A program made the position numbers and the translations under genes. Positions 45,165 through 56,928 of a stretch of 64,000 bases of DNA are shown here, in pieces. The DNA comes from TMP-86 sp039807285. GTDB taxonomy: Bacteria > Pseudomonadota > Gammaproteobacteria > Steroidobacterales > Steroidobacteraceae. Below the pieces are notes generated by a model. The model was not told where the DNA came from and did no database searches. It saw only the letters and a program-made list of their open reading frames with translations. Each line of letters begins with the position of its first letter. Position 1 is the stretch's first letter. Where the stretch lies: positions 1 to 64,000 of the forward strand of contig JBGAGK010000007.1 of assembly GCA_044226785.1 (NCBI GenBank). Reading direction: 5' to 3'.

Positions 45165-45337
45165 GACCTCTCCTCCGTGGGCATCGAACCCGGTTCTTCA
45201 TCCTGCATGGGAATGCGGGACAGTGCATCGAAGGATCTGCGGTGACGGGGCAGCCAGGCCCAGACCCAGATGCCGATGAACAGGAGCATCAGCAGGCCGT
45301 TGATGCATCCCGCGACGATTCCCCAGACGGGACTCAT
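45161..45337 (-). CDS. ccoQ: cbb3-type oxidase small subunit CcoQ/FixQ
   Basis: This 58-residue peptide sits between ccoO and ccoP with ATGA overlaps on both sides. It translates as MSPVWGIVAGCINGLLMLLF, one transmembrane helix, then WLPRHRRSFDALSRIPMQDE. This is the CcoQ layout of one helix followed by a basic/acidic cytoplasmic tail with an F-x-x-L/A motif. CcoQ stabilises CcoP in the complex. Confidence 0.85.
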   Translation of the reverse strand: MSPVWGIVAGCINGLLMLLFIGIWVWAWLPRHRRSFDALSRIPMQDEEPGSMPTEERS

Positions 45338-45996
45338 GGCTGATCTCCACGAAAAACTGGCGTATCGGTCGACCCGGCAGGCAGGGCCGGCTCGTTGGCA
45401 ATGCCAAGCCCCTGCAGGTAGGCGATCAGGGCATCGAGTTCAGTCTTGCCCGCAACGGCCTTCGCCGCACCCTTGATGTCGGCGTCCGAATAGGGGTCAC
45501 CCAGAACACGCAGCACGCGCATGCGTTGCTGGATATCCGCCCCGTCCACGAGACTGAGCGCAAGCCACGGGTAGCCCGGCATGTTCGACTGAGGCACGAC
45601 CTGCCGGGGATTCATCAGGTGCAGGCGTTGCCAGGTGTCGGTGTACTTGCCGCCGACCCGCGCAAGATCCGGCCCGGTCCGCTTCGATCCCCACTGGAAC
45701 GGCCGGTCGTAGACCGACTCGTTGGCGGTGGAAAAATGACCGTATCGCTGGGTCTCGAAGCGCAGGGTGCGGATCATCTGCGAATGACACAGATAGCACC
45801 CCTCGCGCACGTACACGTCACGACCGGTCAGACGCAGGGCGTCGTAAGGCTTCGTGCCATCGGCCGGCCGGACCTTGAGGGCCTGGAAATACAGCGGCGT
45901 GATCTCCGCGAGTCCGCCCAGGGAGACTCCGACCGCAATCAGGATGCCCAGCAGCCAGGCGTGCTTTTCGATGAATTCGAAATGACGGTATGCCAT
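45334..45996 (-). CDS. ccoO: cbb3-type cytochrome c oxidase subunit II (monoheme)
   Basis: This 220-residue membrane-anchored cytochrome c starts FEFIEKHAWLLGILIAVGVSLGGLAEI, the conserved CcoO anchor. It has the heme motif GCYLCHSQMIR and the family segments RYGHFSTANES and WGSKRTGPDLARVGGKY. Methionine ligand region is NMPGYPWL. It lies 10 bp downstream of ccoN and overlaps ccoQ by 4 bp. Confidence 0.96.
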   Translation of the reverse strand: MAYRHFEFIEKHAWLLGILIAVGVSLGGLAEITPLYFQALKVRPADGTKPYDALRLTGRDVYVREGCYLCHSQMIRTLRFETQRYGHFSTANESVYDRPFQWGSKRTGPDLARVGGKYTDTWQRLHLMNPRQVVPQSNMPGYPWLALSLVDGADIQQRMRVLRVLGDPYSDADIKGAAKAVAGKTELDALIAYLQGLGIANEPALPAGSTDTPVFRGDQP

Positions 45997-46006
45997 GGTG
46001 ATTTCC

Positions 46007-47473
46007 TCAGCCGCTGACCGGCAGGGGTTCGGGCGTCTGTCGGCGCTCCGGATCAGGAATCGGTACCGGGATTGGGGAGATCATGGACTGACGCGCGTGG
46101 CTGGCCGTAAACCAGAGGTTCCAGGCCATGACCCACATGCCGAGCCAGATCAGCACGCCGCCGAACCAGCGCACCATGTACAGCGGCCGCACGGCGATCA
46201 GGCTGTCGAGGAAAGAGTATGTGAGCGATCCGTCAGGGCTGGTCGCCCGCCACATCAGGCCTTCGGTGACCCCCGCCGTCCACATCGCCGCCACGTACAG
46301 CAGCGTTCCGGCCATGTGCAGCCAGAAATGCAGCTCCATGCCCTTGCGCGAATACATCGCATCGCGGCCCAGCGCCCGCGGCGCCATGGCGTACAGTGAA
46401 CCGATGGTGATCATCGCGACCCAGCCCAGCGAACCGGAGTGCACGTGGGCGATGGTCCAGTCCGTGTAGTGGGACAGCGAATTGACGCTCTTGATGGCCA
46501 TCAACGAGCCTTCCATGGTGGCGGCCGCATAGAACACCAGCGCGAGCACCATGAACTTTGCCGCCGGATCCTCTTTCAGGCGATGCCAGGACCCGTTGAA
46601 GGTGAACAGGCCGTTGGCCGCCGAACCCCAGCTGGGCATGATCAGCACCAGCGAGAACACCATGCCCAGGGACTGGACCCAGTCCGGCAGGGCCGTGTAC
46701 ATGAGGTGGTGGGAGCCCGCCCACATGTAGATGGAGATCAGCGCCCAGAAATTGACGATGGAGAAGCGGTAGCTCCACAGCGGCTGCTGCGCCTGGCGCG
46801 GCACGAAGTAGTACATCATGCCGAGAAAGCCCGCGGTCAGGAAGAACGCCACGGCATTGTGGCCGTACCACCATTGCACCATGGCATCCGACACGCCCGA
46901 ATAGACGGGATAGGACTTCGTCAGCGACACCGGCAGCGCGATGTTGTTGACGATGTGCAGGAGCCCCACGGCCACGATGAATGCCGCGTAATACCAGTTG
47001 GCCACATAGATGTGCCGGATGCGGCGCCGTGCGAGCGTTGCAAAGAACACGACGCCAAAGCTCACCCACACGATCGCGATCAGGATGTCCACGAACCATT
47101 CCGGTTCGGCGTACTCCTTGCTCTGGGTGATGCCGAACGGCATGGTCGCCATGGCCAGCACACAGACCAGTTGCCAGCCCCAGAAGGTGAACTCCGCCAG
47201 ATACGGCAGCGCAAGCCGCGTATGGCCGGTGCGCTGCACGACGTAATAGCAGGTCCCGATCAGGGCGGAGCCGCCGAATGCGAAAATGACACCGAAGGTG
47301 TGATCCGGCCGCAGCCTGCTGAAGGTCAGGAAGGGTATGTCCAGATTCAGAGCGGGCCAGGCCAGTTCGGCTGCGACATACATGCCGATCAGCATGCCGA
47401 TGATGCCCCACACGGCGGAAGCCAGCAGGAACAGGCGGATGACCCTGTCGTCGTAACTTTCTATCGCGCTCAT
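46007..47473 (-). CDS. ccoN: cbb3-type cytochrome c oxidase catalytic subunit I
   Basis: CcoN holds the low-spin heme and heme b3-CuB site where oxygen is reduced with high affinity. The 488-residue protein has the heme-copper motifs WWYGHNAVAFFLT, WAGSHHLMYTALPDW and TDWTIAHVHSGSLGW with all expected histidines. Twelve or more hydrophobic helices are present. The ATG at 47473 (MSAIESYDDRVIR) is taken; the frame is open upstream into nnrS but unrelated. First cco gene, 26 bp after nnrS. Confidence 0.96.
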   Translation of the reverse strand: MSAIESYDDRVIRLFLLASAVWGIIGMLIGMYVAAELAWPALNLDIPFLTFSRLRPDHTFGVIFAFGGSALIGTCYYVVQRTGHTRLALPYLAEFTFWGWQLVCVLAMATMPFGITQSKEYAEPEWFVDILIAIVWVSFGVVFFATLARRRIRHIYVANWYYAAFIVAVGLLHIVNNIALPVSLTKSYPVYSGVSDAMVQWWYGHNAVAFFLTAGFLGMMYYFVPRQAQQPLWSYRFSIVNFWALISIYMWAGSHHLMYTALPDWVQSLGMVFSLVLIMPSWGSAANGLFTFNGSWHRLKEDPAAKFMVLALVFYAAATMEGSLMAIKSVNSLSHYTDWTIAHVHSGSLGWVAMITIGSLYAMAPRALGRDAMYSRKGMELHFWLHMAGTLLYVAAMWTAGVTEGLMWRATSPDGSLTYSFLDSLIAVRPLYMVRWFGGVLIWLGMWVMAWNLWFTASHARQSMISPIPVPIPDPERRQTPEPLPVSG

Positions 47474-47499
47474 GATTTTTCGGATACTCCCGGATTCAA

Positions 47500-48675
47500 T
47501 CAACCTGGCCGGCCATCGAGCCTCGGGCAACACAGGACTGGCGTGTAGACCCAGAGGAACAGAACAAAGGCCGCAAGCCACGAAAGACCTGCAAGCCCGA
47601 TGGTCCAGAGATATTCGCTGGCTGCAACAGCAGGACCGAAAACCCGGACCGCCGCTGCAACGACCAGCAGCCCATAGGCGCTCGGGATCAGCCGCGGTGC
47701 AATCAGGACCCGGCCCGTGTGTCCCAGGCTCGCCCGCGTCATGACCGCCATGATCATCGTGGCCAGCGCACCGGCGGTCAGCGCGTGCAGCCAGAATGCA
47801 CCCACCGCAGTACCGGTCGACAGGGACAGACCCTTGAGCATCAGGCCGACCGGCAACCACAGGTAACCCACGTGCAGCACCCAGATGATGGGCAGTCGCC
47901 GGGTATGTATCCCGCCCCACTGAGCCATCCGGATGAACTGGGCAATGCCTGCCAGCAGGGCGATGCTTCCTGCCAGTCTGCCATCCGGCACCAGGATATC
48001 CGTGAGGATGACACCCAGCATGGATGCCACGGTGAGTGGCGTGACGAGGGGCCAGTTCCTCATCGCCTTCGGATTCCCCGCCAGCTTCAGGGCACTGGCC
48101 GTGAAGGCCGGAACGATGCGGCCGCCAATGATCGTGACGAGCAGCAACATGATGTCGATACCCACGATCAGCGCCTGCCGGGCCGACCCCGCGTCATCAT
48201 GCGCGATGCTCCGGTAGAAGACGAGATTGCACACCCACAGGGATGCAAGGACCGCCAGCAGCGGAAGGTTGCGGTTCCTGCTGCGGATGATGGGAGGTGC
48301 AACCAGGATTGCCAGCGCGGGAAGGTAGGCGAGATCCACCGTTGCCGCCAGCGCGAGCGGAACATGCGCCGCCGCGGCGATCAGCACCCGGGCCAGCAGC
48401 CACAGGGCGACGATCAGCTTCAAGGGTTTCCCGGCAAATCCCCGCGCGCCCGTCCAGCTGGGCACCGCCGTCAACAGGAATCCGCCGACGGCGGCTCCGA
48501 TGAAACCGAACAGCATCTCGTGCCCGTGCCACAAACCGGGCGCCCAGTCCGTGGGCTGGGGAAAGCCGAACACCACGACGGCCACCCACCACGGCACGAG
48601 TACAGCCGCGGAAATGCCGGCTGCCATGAACAGCGGCCGGAAACCATAGGCGAACAGTGCGGTACGCAGAGGCAT
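47500..48675 (-). CDS. nnrS: NnrS-family membrane protein
   Basis: NnrS proteins are multi-helix heme/copper membrane proteins linked to NO stress and denitrification. This one has about 391 residues and twelve hydrophobic segments. It begins ALFAYGFRPLFMAAGI and carries GLWHGHEMLFGF, GGRIVPAF and WLHALTAGALATMIMAVMTR with conserved histidines and arginines. ATG 48675 directly precedes the conserved start; a TTG at 48756 would add 27 residues. Neither has a good ribosome-binding site. It lies upstream of ccoN and downstream of the nar run, fitting a low-oxygen regulon. Confidence 0.88.
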   Translation of the reverse strand: MPLRTALFAYGFRPLFMAAGISAAVLVPWWVAVVVFGFPQPTDWAPGLWHGHEMLFGFIGAAVGGFLLTAVPSWTGARGFAGKPLKLIVALWLLARVLIAAAAHVPLALAATVDLAYLPALAILVAPPIIRSRNRNLPLLAVLASLWVCNLVFYRSIAHDDAGSARQALIVGIDIMLLLVTIIGGRIVPAFTASALKLAGNPKAMRNWPLVTPLTVASMLGVILTDILVPDGRLAGSIALLAGIAQFIRMAQWGGIHTRRLPIIWVLHVGYLWLPVGLMLKGLSLSTGTAVGAFWLHALTAGALATMIMAVMTRASLGHTGRVLIAPRLIPSAYGLLVVAAAVRVFGPAVAASEYLWTIGLAGLSWLAAFVLFLWVYTPVLCCPRLDGRPG

Positions 48676-48894
48676 CAGTCGTTGCCGGATCGCGTGGAAA
48701 TCAGGCGACGCCGTGGCGGATGCGCTGCAGATGCCGGCATCCGGTCCCGGGAGCAATGACCGCTGGCGAAGTGGACTTCATGAATGGGGTCGTGACTCGA
48801 ATTTTGCGCGGGCCTTTTAGCACACACCATCAGAAGCACCGTATAGGGACAAACCCGTAGCCGGGGATTTCGCAGTCAGCCAGCATCCCGCCAA

Positions 48895-49476
48895 TCAGCC
48901 CGCGCGTTTCTGCGGCGGCTCCAGCCCCGGCAGTATGAAGTCCATCGGAATGTCGTGCGTCTGGGGCCGGAATCCATCGATACGCAGTTGCGGATAGCCT
49001 ACACCCACCACCCGAGGCTTGCGCGCATAACCGGCCAGGGTCCGGTCGAAGAAACCACCTCCGTATCCAAGCCGGTAACACCCCGAATCGAAACCGACCA
49101 CGGGGGCAAGCACGGTCGTCGGCACGACCTGCGCACCGTCCGCCGGGAAGGGAATCTTCCACAGTCCCCGCTCCATCCGTCCACCAGGGTGCCATTCCCG
49201 GAAGGTCAACGGCTGGCCCAGCGCAACGGCGACGGGAAGCGCAATGCGGACTCCCCGTGCGTGAACGGCCCGCATCCATTCCCGCAGATCCGGTTCCGCG
49301 CGGATGGGCCAGTAGACGCTGACGATCTCCCCGGCTTGCGTGAGCATCTGATCCAGCGCCTCGGCGATGGCCCTGGCGTGCCGCACTCTTTCCTCGGCCG
49401 GAATGGCGGCGCGAAGTTCGAGCAGCCGGCTGCGCTCTGCCTTGCGCCATCGGGCTTCTTCCGGGGAGATCTGCAT
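48895..49476 (-). CDS. 5-formyltetrahydrofolate cyclo-ligase
   Basis: This 193-residue enzyme recycles 5-formyl-THF to 5,10-methenyl-THF with ATP. The C-terminal signature VGFDSGCYRLGYGGGFFDR gives the ATP/Mg site and the N-terminus WRKAERSRLLELRAAIP is typical. ATG 49476 is chosen; an upstream start at 49524 overlaps ppiC. It lies only 7 bp behind ppiC, so it is apparently the last gene of the narKGHJI run, an unusual partner. Confidence 0.9.
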   Translation of the reverse strand: MQISPEEARWRKAERSRLLELRAAIPAEERVRHARAIAEALDQMLTQAGEIVSVYWPIRAEPDLREWMRAVHARGVRIALPVAVALGQPLTFREWHPGGRMERGLWKIPFPADGAQVVPTTVLAPVVGFDSGCYRLGYGGGFFDRTLAGYARKPRVVGVGYPQLRIDGFRPQTHDIPMDFILPGLEPPQKRAG

Positions 49477-49483
49477 GGAATGC

Positions 49484-50203
49484 CTATTGGACCAGGGGCG
49501 TTGGCGCGGCGGCCAGATCGACACCCGAGATCCTGGCCTGCCCGGCGAGCACGCTCACGTATTGCCGCAGCGCCTTTTCCTCGACCCTCGCACGCAGGTG
49601 ATCGGCGATCCCTTCGCGGACGGATTCGAACGGCAGGGTCGTACCGGGAATGTTCCGGTCGATGGATACGACATGAAACCCGAACCGGGTCCTGATGAGT
49701 TCACGCAGGATGCCCGAGGCTCCCGGCCTGAACAGCGCCTTCTCGAATTCCGGCACGGTGTCACCGCGCCCGATCTGCCCCAGATCGCCCCCCTGTTCCC
49801 CGGACGGGCAATTCGACAGCTCCCGGGCCCGGGCAGCAAAGCAGTCCGGCTTGCGAAGCACGTCGTTCAGGGTCAGTTCCGCGCGGGTACGCAGTTGGGA
49901 CACGGCCACATGCGGTGTCACCTGGAACAGGATATGACGCGCATGGACGAGATCACCGCTGCGGAATTCACCCGGATGTGCCTCGTAGTAGCGCCGGCAC
50001 TCCTCGTCCGTCGGCGATGGCGTGGGCGCTTCGCTGTCGAGCAGGGCTTCGATCGCTGCGGCGATGGCAGCCGGATCGCTTTCGGATCCGGACAGCAGAT
50101 CCCGCTCGATCGCGCGCTGGCGCAGGAGCTCCCGCGCGGCGGCGAGGTCGCGCGACTCGTCCGGACCCACGGCGACTTCCACATCATTGACCGACAGGGT
50201 CAT
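49484..50203 (-). CDS. PpiC-type peptidyl-prolyl isomerase of the nar operon
   Basis: This 239-residue rotamase of the parvulin class begins with a helical N-terminal region like NifM/SurA chaperones. The parvulin domain follows at about 90-190 (VHARHILFQV, CPSGEQGGDLGQIGRGDTVPEFEKALF, TRFGFHVVSIDR). No signal peptide is seen, so it is probably cytoplasmic. The ATG overlaps the narI stop (ATGA). Similar isomerase genes close nar operons in pseudomonads, where a role in folding or maturing the nitrate reductase is assumed. Confidence 0.85.
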   Translation of the reverse strand: MTLSVNDVEVAVGPDESRDLAAARELLRQRAIERDLLSGSESDPAAIAAAIEALLDSEAPTPSPTDEECRRYYEAHPGEFRSGDLVHARHILFQVTPHVAVSQLRTRAELTLNDVLRKPDCFAARARELSNCPSGEQGGDLGQIGRGDTVPEFEKALFRPGASGILRELIRTRFGFHVVSIDRNIPGTTLPFESVREGIADHLRARVEEKALRQYVSVLAGQARISGVDLAAAPTPLVQ

Positions 50204-50919
50204 GAGCGCACCGGCTCCTTGGCCCGGGTTCGCGGTGTCCGCACGATCTGGTAGGGCCGGAACAGGTAGGACAGTGCGCCCGCGCCGCTCCAGATGTGGA
50301 TCATGCGGGTGAAGGGCGAGACCAGGAACAGCGTGAAACCGAGCAGGATGTGCAGCTTGTAGACCAGCGGCACCTCGACCATGAGAGCCGCCGCGCTGCC
50401 ATCCAGCGTCACGATGCCCTTCACGTAGCTGGTCAACACCTCGAACAGAGCCCCGTCCATGTGGAACGCGGACAGGGGCACGGTCAGAAGACCAAGCGCC
50501 AGCTGGAGCCAGAGCATGAGCGTGATGGAGATATCCCACTTGCGACTGTTCAGGCGGATGCGCGGATCAGCCAGCCGCCGGTGGATCAGGATCGACAGGC
50601 CGATGATGGCAATGAAACCCGCAATCCCGCCCACCACCATGGCCAGGAGCTGGTGCATCGTCGGGGTCAGTGCCCAGTCCACCATCCAGTGCGGTGCCAG
50701 GAAGCCGACGAAGTGTCCCAGGATCACGGTGAGCACGCCGTAATGGAAAAAATTCGAACCGATCCGGAGCTCACGCTTGCGCAGGATCTGCGAGGAATCG
50801 CTTTTCCACGTATAGGGCTCACGGTCGAAACGGATCAGGCTGCCGATCAGCAGTACCACGAGGCAGATATACGGATAGACCCCGAACAGCAGCGTGTTGA
50901 CATAGGAACTTGCAAGCAT
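50200..50919 (-). CDS. narI: Respiratory nitrate reductase gamma subunit (cytochrome b)
   Basis: NarI anchors NarGH to the inner membrane and oxidises quinol through two b hemes. The 239-residue protein has five transmembrane segments and the four heme-ligand histidines in FFHYG, VILGH, VYKLHILLG and RMIHIW. The N-terminus (VNTLLFGVYPYICL) matches the family. It lies 18 bp downstream of narJ and overlaps ppiC by 4 bp. Confidence 0.95.
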   Translation of the reverse strand: MLASSYVNTLLFGVYPYICLVVLLIGSLIRFDREPYTWKSDSSQILRKRELRIGSNFFHYGVLTVILGHFVGFLAPHWMVDWALTPTMHQLLAMVVGGIAGFIAIIGLSILIHRRLADPRIRLNSRKWDISITLMLWLQLALGLLTVPLSAFHMDGALFEVLTSYVKGIVTLDGSAAALMVEVPLVYKLHILLGFTLFLVSPFTRMIHIWSGAGALSYLFRPYQIVRTPRTRAKEPVRS

Positions 50920-50937
50920 GGATTGCCTCCTTTCCTT

Positions 50938-51564
50938 CTATGGCGGAGCGCCGCCGAACATGGCGGCATCGGCGAAGGCGGGCCTTTCGGCCCAGTTGTC
51001 ATCGAGTGTGTCCGGCAGATCCTGCACCGGTTTCACGGCGGACGCATCCAGCGGCTGCTCACCGGCCATCACGAGCAGCGCCTGGAGGACGGCAGCATAG
51101 GAACTTTGCCGCGCGAGCAGCCCGCGGCAGATGGCGGCGAGAATGTCCTTGCAGTCGAGCAGCAGCTCACGCGCTTCGGAAAGCTCACGCTGTGCAAGAT
51201 ACTCCAGCACCACGGGCAGGAAATCCGGCAGCTCGGAAGTCGCCAGATCGAATCCGGCGCCCGAGTAGAGATTCTTGAGCTCCACCATGGCCGTGCCGCG
51301 GTCGCGTCCCTCGCCATGCAGATGCTCGAACAGGTGCAATGACAGGGCCCGGCCCCGGTCGAACAGGTCGACGTACCGTTCCTCTGCCGTGAGCACATCG
51401 CCCTCGCCGATCTCCCCGATCAGTTCCAGGAGCGACGCGCGTTCGCCCGGGCCGATCAACCCTGATGCGCAGATCACGCCCGTGATTTCGGGCAAGGCCT
51501 GGCGCATTTCCGCGGACGGATAGGAAAGCAGCGCGCTGAAGGCCTTGAATACCTGCATGGTCAT
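50938..51564 (-). CDS. narJ: Nitrate reductase assembly chaperone
   Basis: NarJ is the dedicated chaperone (TorD-like helical fold) for cofactor insertion into NarG and is not part of the final enzyme. The 208-residue product starts MQVFKAFSALLSYPSAEMRQAL and has YVDLFDRGRALSLHLFEHLHGEGRDRG, the conserved NarJ core. It lies 2 bp downstream of narH and 18 bp upstream of narI, as in other nar operons. Confidence 0.95.
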   Translation of the reverse strand: MTMQVFKAFSALLSYPSAEMRQALPEITGVICASGLIGPGERASLLELIGEIGEGDVLTAEERYVDLFDRGRALSLHLFEHLHGEGRDRGTAMVELKNLYSGAGFDLATSELPDFLPVVLEYLAQRELSEARELLLDCKDILAAICRGLLARQSSYAAVLQALLVMAGEQPLDASAVKPVQDLPDTLDDNWAERPAFADAAMFGGAPP

Positions 51565-51566
51565 GC

Positions 51567-53095
<1,529 letters not shown>

Positions 53096-53099
<4 letters not shown>

Positions 53100-56000
53100 G
53101 TGGCGGCCTCCTCGGAGATCGGATCGACGGGATTGGACCGATCCAGCCACTCGACCCGCGCGAGCTTGCGCAGCACCACGAACTCGTCGCGGTTCGAACC
53201 CACCGTGCCGTAGTAGTTGAACCCCCAGGAAAGCTGGGCGTAACCGCCGACCATGTGGGTGGGCTTGAGCACGGCCCTCGTCACGGAATTGTGGATGCCG
53301 CCCCGCTGGCCGGTGATCTGCGAACCCGGCACGTTCACGATTTTCTCCTGCGCGTGGTACATCATGCACATGCCTTCCTTCACGCGCTGGCTGACCACTG
53401 CGCGTGCAGCGATCGCGCCGTTCAGGTTGAACAGCTCGATCCAGTCGTTGTCCACGATGCCGGCCTTTTTCGCATCGATCTCCGAGACCCACACGATCGG
53501 TCCGCCACGCGACAGGGTCAGCATGAGCAGGTTGTCGGTGTAGGTCGAATGGATGCCCCACTTCTGGTGCGGCGTGATGAAATTGAGCACGATCTCCTTC
53601 TCACCGTTCGGTTTGCGGCCCAGCATCCCGGCCACGGTCCGGGTGTCGATCGGCGGACGGTAGAGCGCGAGACTTTCGCCGAAGTCGCGGAACCAGCGAT
53701 GATCCTGGTAGAACTGCTGGCGACCGCTCAAGGTGCGCCAGGGAATCAGCTCGTTCACGTTCGTGTATCCGGCGCTGTAGGAGACATGTTCGCTTTCGAT
53801 GCCGGACCAGGTCGGCGAGGAGATGATCTTGCGCGGCTGTGCCTGGATGTCCCGGAAGCGGATCTTCTCGTCCTCGCGTGTCTCGGCCAGGTGGGCATGG
53901 CTGCGCCCGGTGATCTTCTCCAGTGCCTGCCAGGCCTTGACGGCAACTTCACCGTTGGTTTCCGGCGCCAGATACAGGATGGTTTCCGCCGCGTCGATGT
54001 CGGTGTCGATGCGCGGCCGCCCGTGGGTCGGCCCGCCATCATCGACCCGGTGATTGAGCGCACCGAGCCCCTTGACCTCGTCCTCCGTGTTCCAGGAAAT
54101 TCCCTTGCCGCCATTGCCCAGGCGATCGGCGAGCGGTCCCAGCGCCGTGAAACGCCTGTAGGTGTTGGGATAATCGCGCTCGACCACCACGATCTGCGGT
54201 GCGGTGACACCGGGCAGCAGATCGCATTCGCCCTTCTTCCAGTCCTGCACCTCGAAGGGCTGTGCGAGCTCCGCCGGCGTGTCGTGCTGGATGGGTGAGA
54301 GCACCACATCGCGCTCGACACCCAGGTGACCCTCGGCCAGCTCGGAGAACCGCTTGGCGATGGCCTTGTAGGTCTCCCAGTCGCTCCTGGCTTCCCACAC
54401 CGGATCCACCGCGGCCGAGAGCGGGTGAATGAACGGGTGCATGTCGGAGGTGTTGAGGTCGTTCTTCTCGTACCAGGTCGCCGTGGGCAGCACGATGTCC
54501 GAATACAGGCAGCTGGTCGACATGCGAAAGTCCATGGTGGTGACCAGATCGAGCTTGCCCTCGGGTGCGGGGTCATGCCAGGTGACCTCCTGCGGCTTCT
54601 CGCGACCCTCCTCGCCCAGGTCCTTGCCCTGAAGACCGTGGCGGGTGCCGAGGAAATGCCGCAGGAAATACTCGTGTCCCTTGCCGGATGAACCGAACAG
54701 GTTGGAACGCCAGATGAACAGGTTGCGGGGAAAATTCCGGGGATTGTCCGGATCCTCGCAGGCCATGGCGATCCGGCCGGATTTCAGTCCTGCGACGACG
54801 TGCGCCTTCAGATCCGCACCGGCCTTGCTCGCTTCGGCTTCAAGGGTCAACGGATTGACATTGAGCTGCGGTGCCGAAGGCAACCAGCCCATGCGTTCGG
54901 CACGCACGTTCAGATCGATCATGCTGCCGCGATAGGGCGCCGGATCAGCCAGCGGCGACAGGACCTGCGCCACCTCGAGCTTCTCGTAGCGCCATTGATC
55001 GCTATGGCCATAGAAGAAGGAAGTGCCGCACATCTGGCGCGGAGGCCTGACCCAGTCGAGCGCAAAGGCGAGCATGGTCCAGCCGGTCTGCGGCCTGAGT
55101 TTTTCCTGTCCCACATAGTGGGCCCAGCCGCCACCAGACACACCGACGGTGCCGCACATCATCAGCAGGTTGATGATCGAGCGGTATCCCATGTCCTGGT
55201 GGTACCAGTGGTTCATGCCCGCCCCGATGATGACCATCGATCGGCCCCGGGTCTTCTCGGCATTGGTCGCAAAATCGCGCGCCGTGTCGATGGCGTGCGC
55301 CGCTGAGACGCCGGTGATCCTCTCCTGCCAGGCCGGCGTATAGGGGACGTTGTCCTCGAAACTGCGGGCGCAACTGCCGCCCAGGCCGCGATCGAGCCCG
55401 TAGTTGGCACAGAGCAGATCGAACACCGTGGCGACGTGCGTCTCCACGCCATCGACCCGGATGCGACGCACCGGCACGTTGCGCATCAGCACATCACCGC
55501 CCTGATCGTTGGCCGTGAAGTGCGGATGGGGCGTGCCGCCGAAGTAGGGAAAGGCCACCGGCACCACTTCGTCGCGGCGGTCGATCAGGCTCAGCGCCAG
55601 TCGCGTCTGCGCACCGGTCTCGCCATCCTTCTCCTCCAGGTTCCAGCGGCCCGCGGGCTCCCCGTCCGCGGGCCAGCGATAGCCGATGGAGCCCTGCGGC
55701 ACGACCAGATCGCCGCTGGCTTCCGCCACCGCGACGGTCTTCCAGGCCGAGCGGCCTGCCCTGCCCGGGATTTGCGACGCGGAACTCCCGCCTTGCAGAT
55801 CACTGGCGCGCAAGTACCGGTCGGGGACGAACCGATCGCCGTCCTTTCGCAGCCGCACCAGCATCGGCATGTCGGTGAGGCGCCGGCAATAGTCCTCGAA
55901 ATATCCGGTCTTCCGGTCGAGGAAAAACTCCTTGAGGATGACATGACCCATCGCCATGGCCAGTGCCGCATCGGTGCCCTGCTTGGGATGCAGCCACAGA

Positions 56001-56875
56001 TCAGAAAGCTTCGCCACCTCGGAGTAGTCGGGGGTAACGGCCACGACACGGGTTCCGTTGTAGCGCGCCTCGACAAAGAAATGCGCATCGGGCGTACGTG
56101 TCTGCGGCACGTTGGAGCCCCACGCGATGATGAAGCCGGAGTTGTACCAGTCAGCCGATTCGGGAACATCGGTCTGCTCACCCCAGGTCTGCGGACTCGA
56201 GGGCGGCAGGTCGCAGTACCAGTCGTAGAAGGACAGAAGCGTGCCGCCGATGAGGCTCAGGTAGCGGGATCCGGCTGCGTAGGAAACCATCGACATGGCG
56301 GGAATCGGTGAAAAGCCGATCACGCGGTCGGGTCCGAAAGTCCTGACGGTATGCACGTTGGCCGCGGCGATGATCTCCACCACCTCGGACCAGGTCGATC
56401 GCACGAAACCGCCCCGCCCCCGCATGGTCTTCCATGACCTGGCCACGGCCGCATCACCCACCATCGACGCCCATGCCTCCACGGGTGCCAGGGTCTTGCG
56501 CGCCTCGCGCCATGCCTTGATCAGACGCCCGCGCACCATGGGATATTTGATGCGGCTGGCGCTGTACAGGTACCAGCTGTAGGACGCGCCGCGCGAGCAA
56601 CCCCGCGGTTCGTGATTGGGCATGCCGGCGCGGGTGCGCGGATAGTCCGTCTGCTGGGTCTCCCAGGTCACCACTCCGCTCTTGACGTAAATCTTCCACG
56701 AACAGGAGCCGGTGCAGTTCACTCCATGGGTGGAGCGGACGATCTTGTCGTGCTGCCAGCGCTGCCGGTAGCCTTCTTCCCAGGTCCGGTCCTCGGCGCG
56801 CAACTCGCCATGACCATCTGCAAAGGGTTCGCGCGTACGCGACAGGTAGGTGAGGCGTTCCAGAAAATGGCTCAT
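53096..56875 (-). CDS. narG: Respiratory nitrate reductase alpha subunit (molybdenum)
   Basis: This catalytic subunit with the bis-MGD molybdenum site reduces nitrate on the cytoplasmic face. Its 1259 residues compare with about 1247 in E. coli. The N-terminal FS0 cluster motif starts with His (HGVNCTGSCSWKIYV, then EPRGCSRG), and the molybdenum-ligand Asp lies in ADWYNSGF. There is no Tat signal beyond the family's vestigial N-terminus (FLERLTYL). It lies 53 bp downstream of narK and overlaps narH. The absence of nap-type features confirms the membrane-bound class. Confidence 0.97.
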
Positions 56876-56928
56876 TGATCGTTTCCCTCCCGTCCGGGAT
56901 CACGGTGACGTGAAACAGAACGCATGGA

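Noticed and set aside
47474..47499. TTGAT half-site in the gap before ccoN as an FNR site
   Set aside because: The second half is TCCGG-like, not ATCAA, and ccoN is probably transcribed from upstream of nnrS.
46439..47548. Long open frame on the plus strand opposite ccoN
   Set aside because: It is a mirror of GC-rich codon use in a confidently identified gene; its composition (His, Gln, Arg, Gly) is not protein-like. Other long antisense frames, for example opposite guaA, guaB, copA, cysJ and narG, were dismissed for the same reason.
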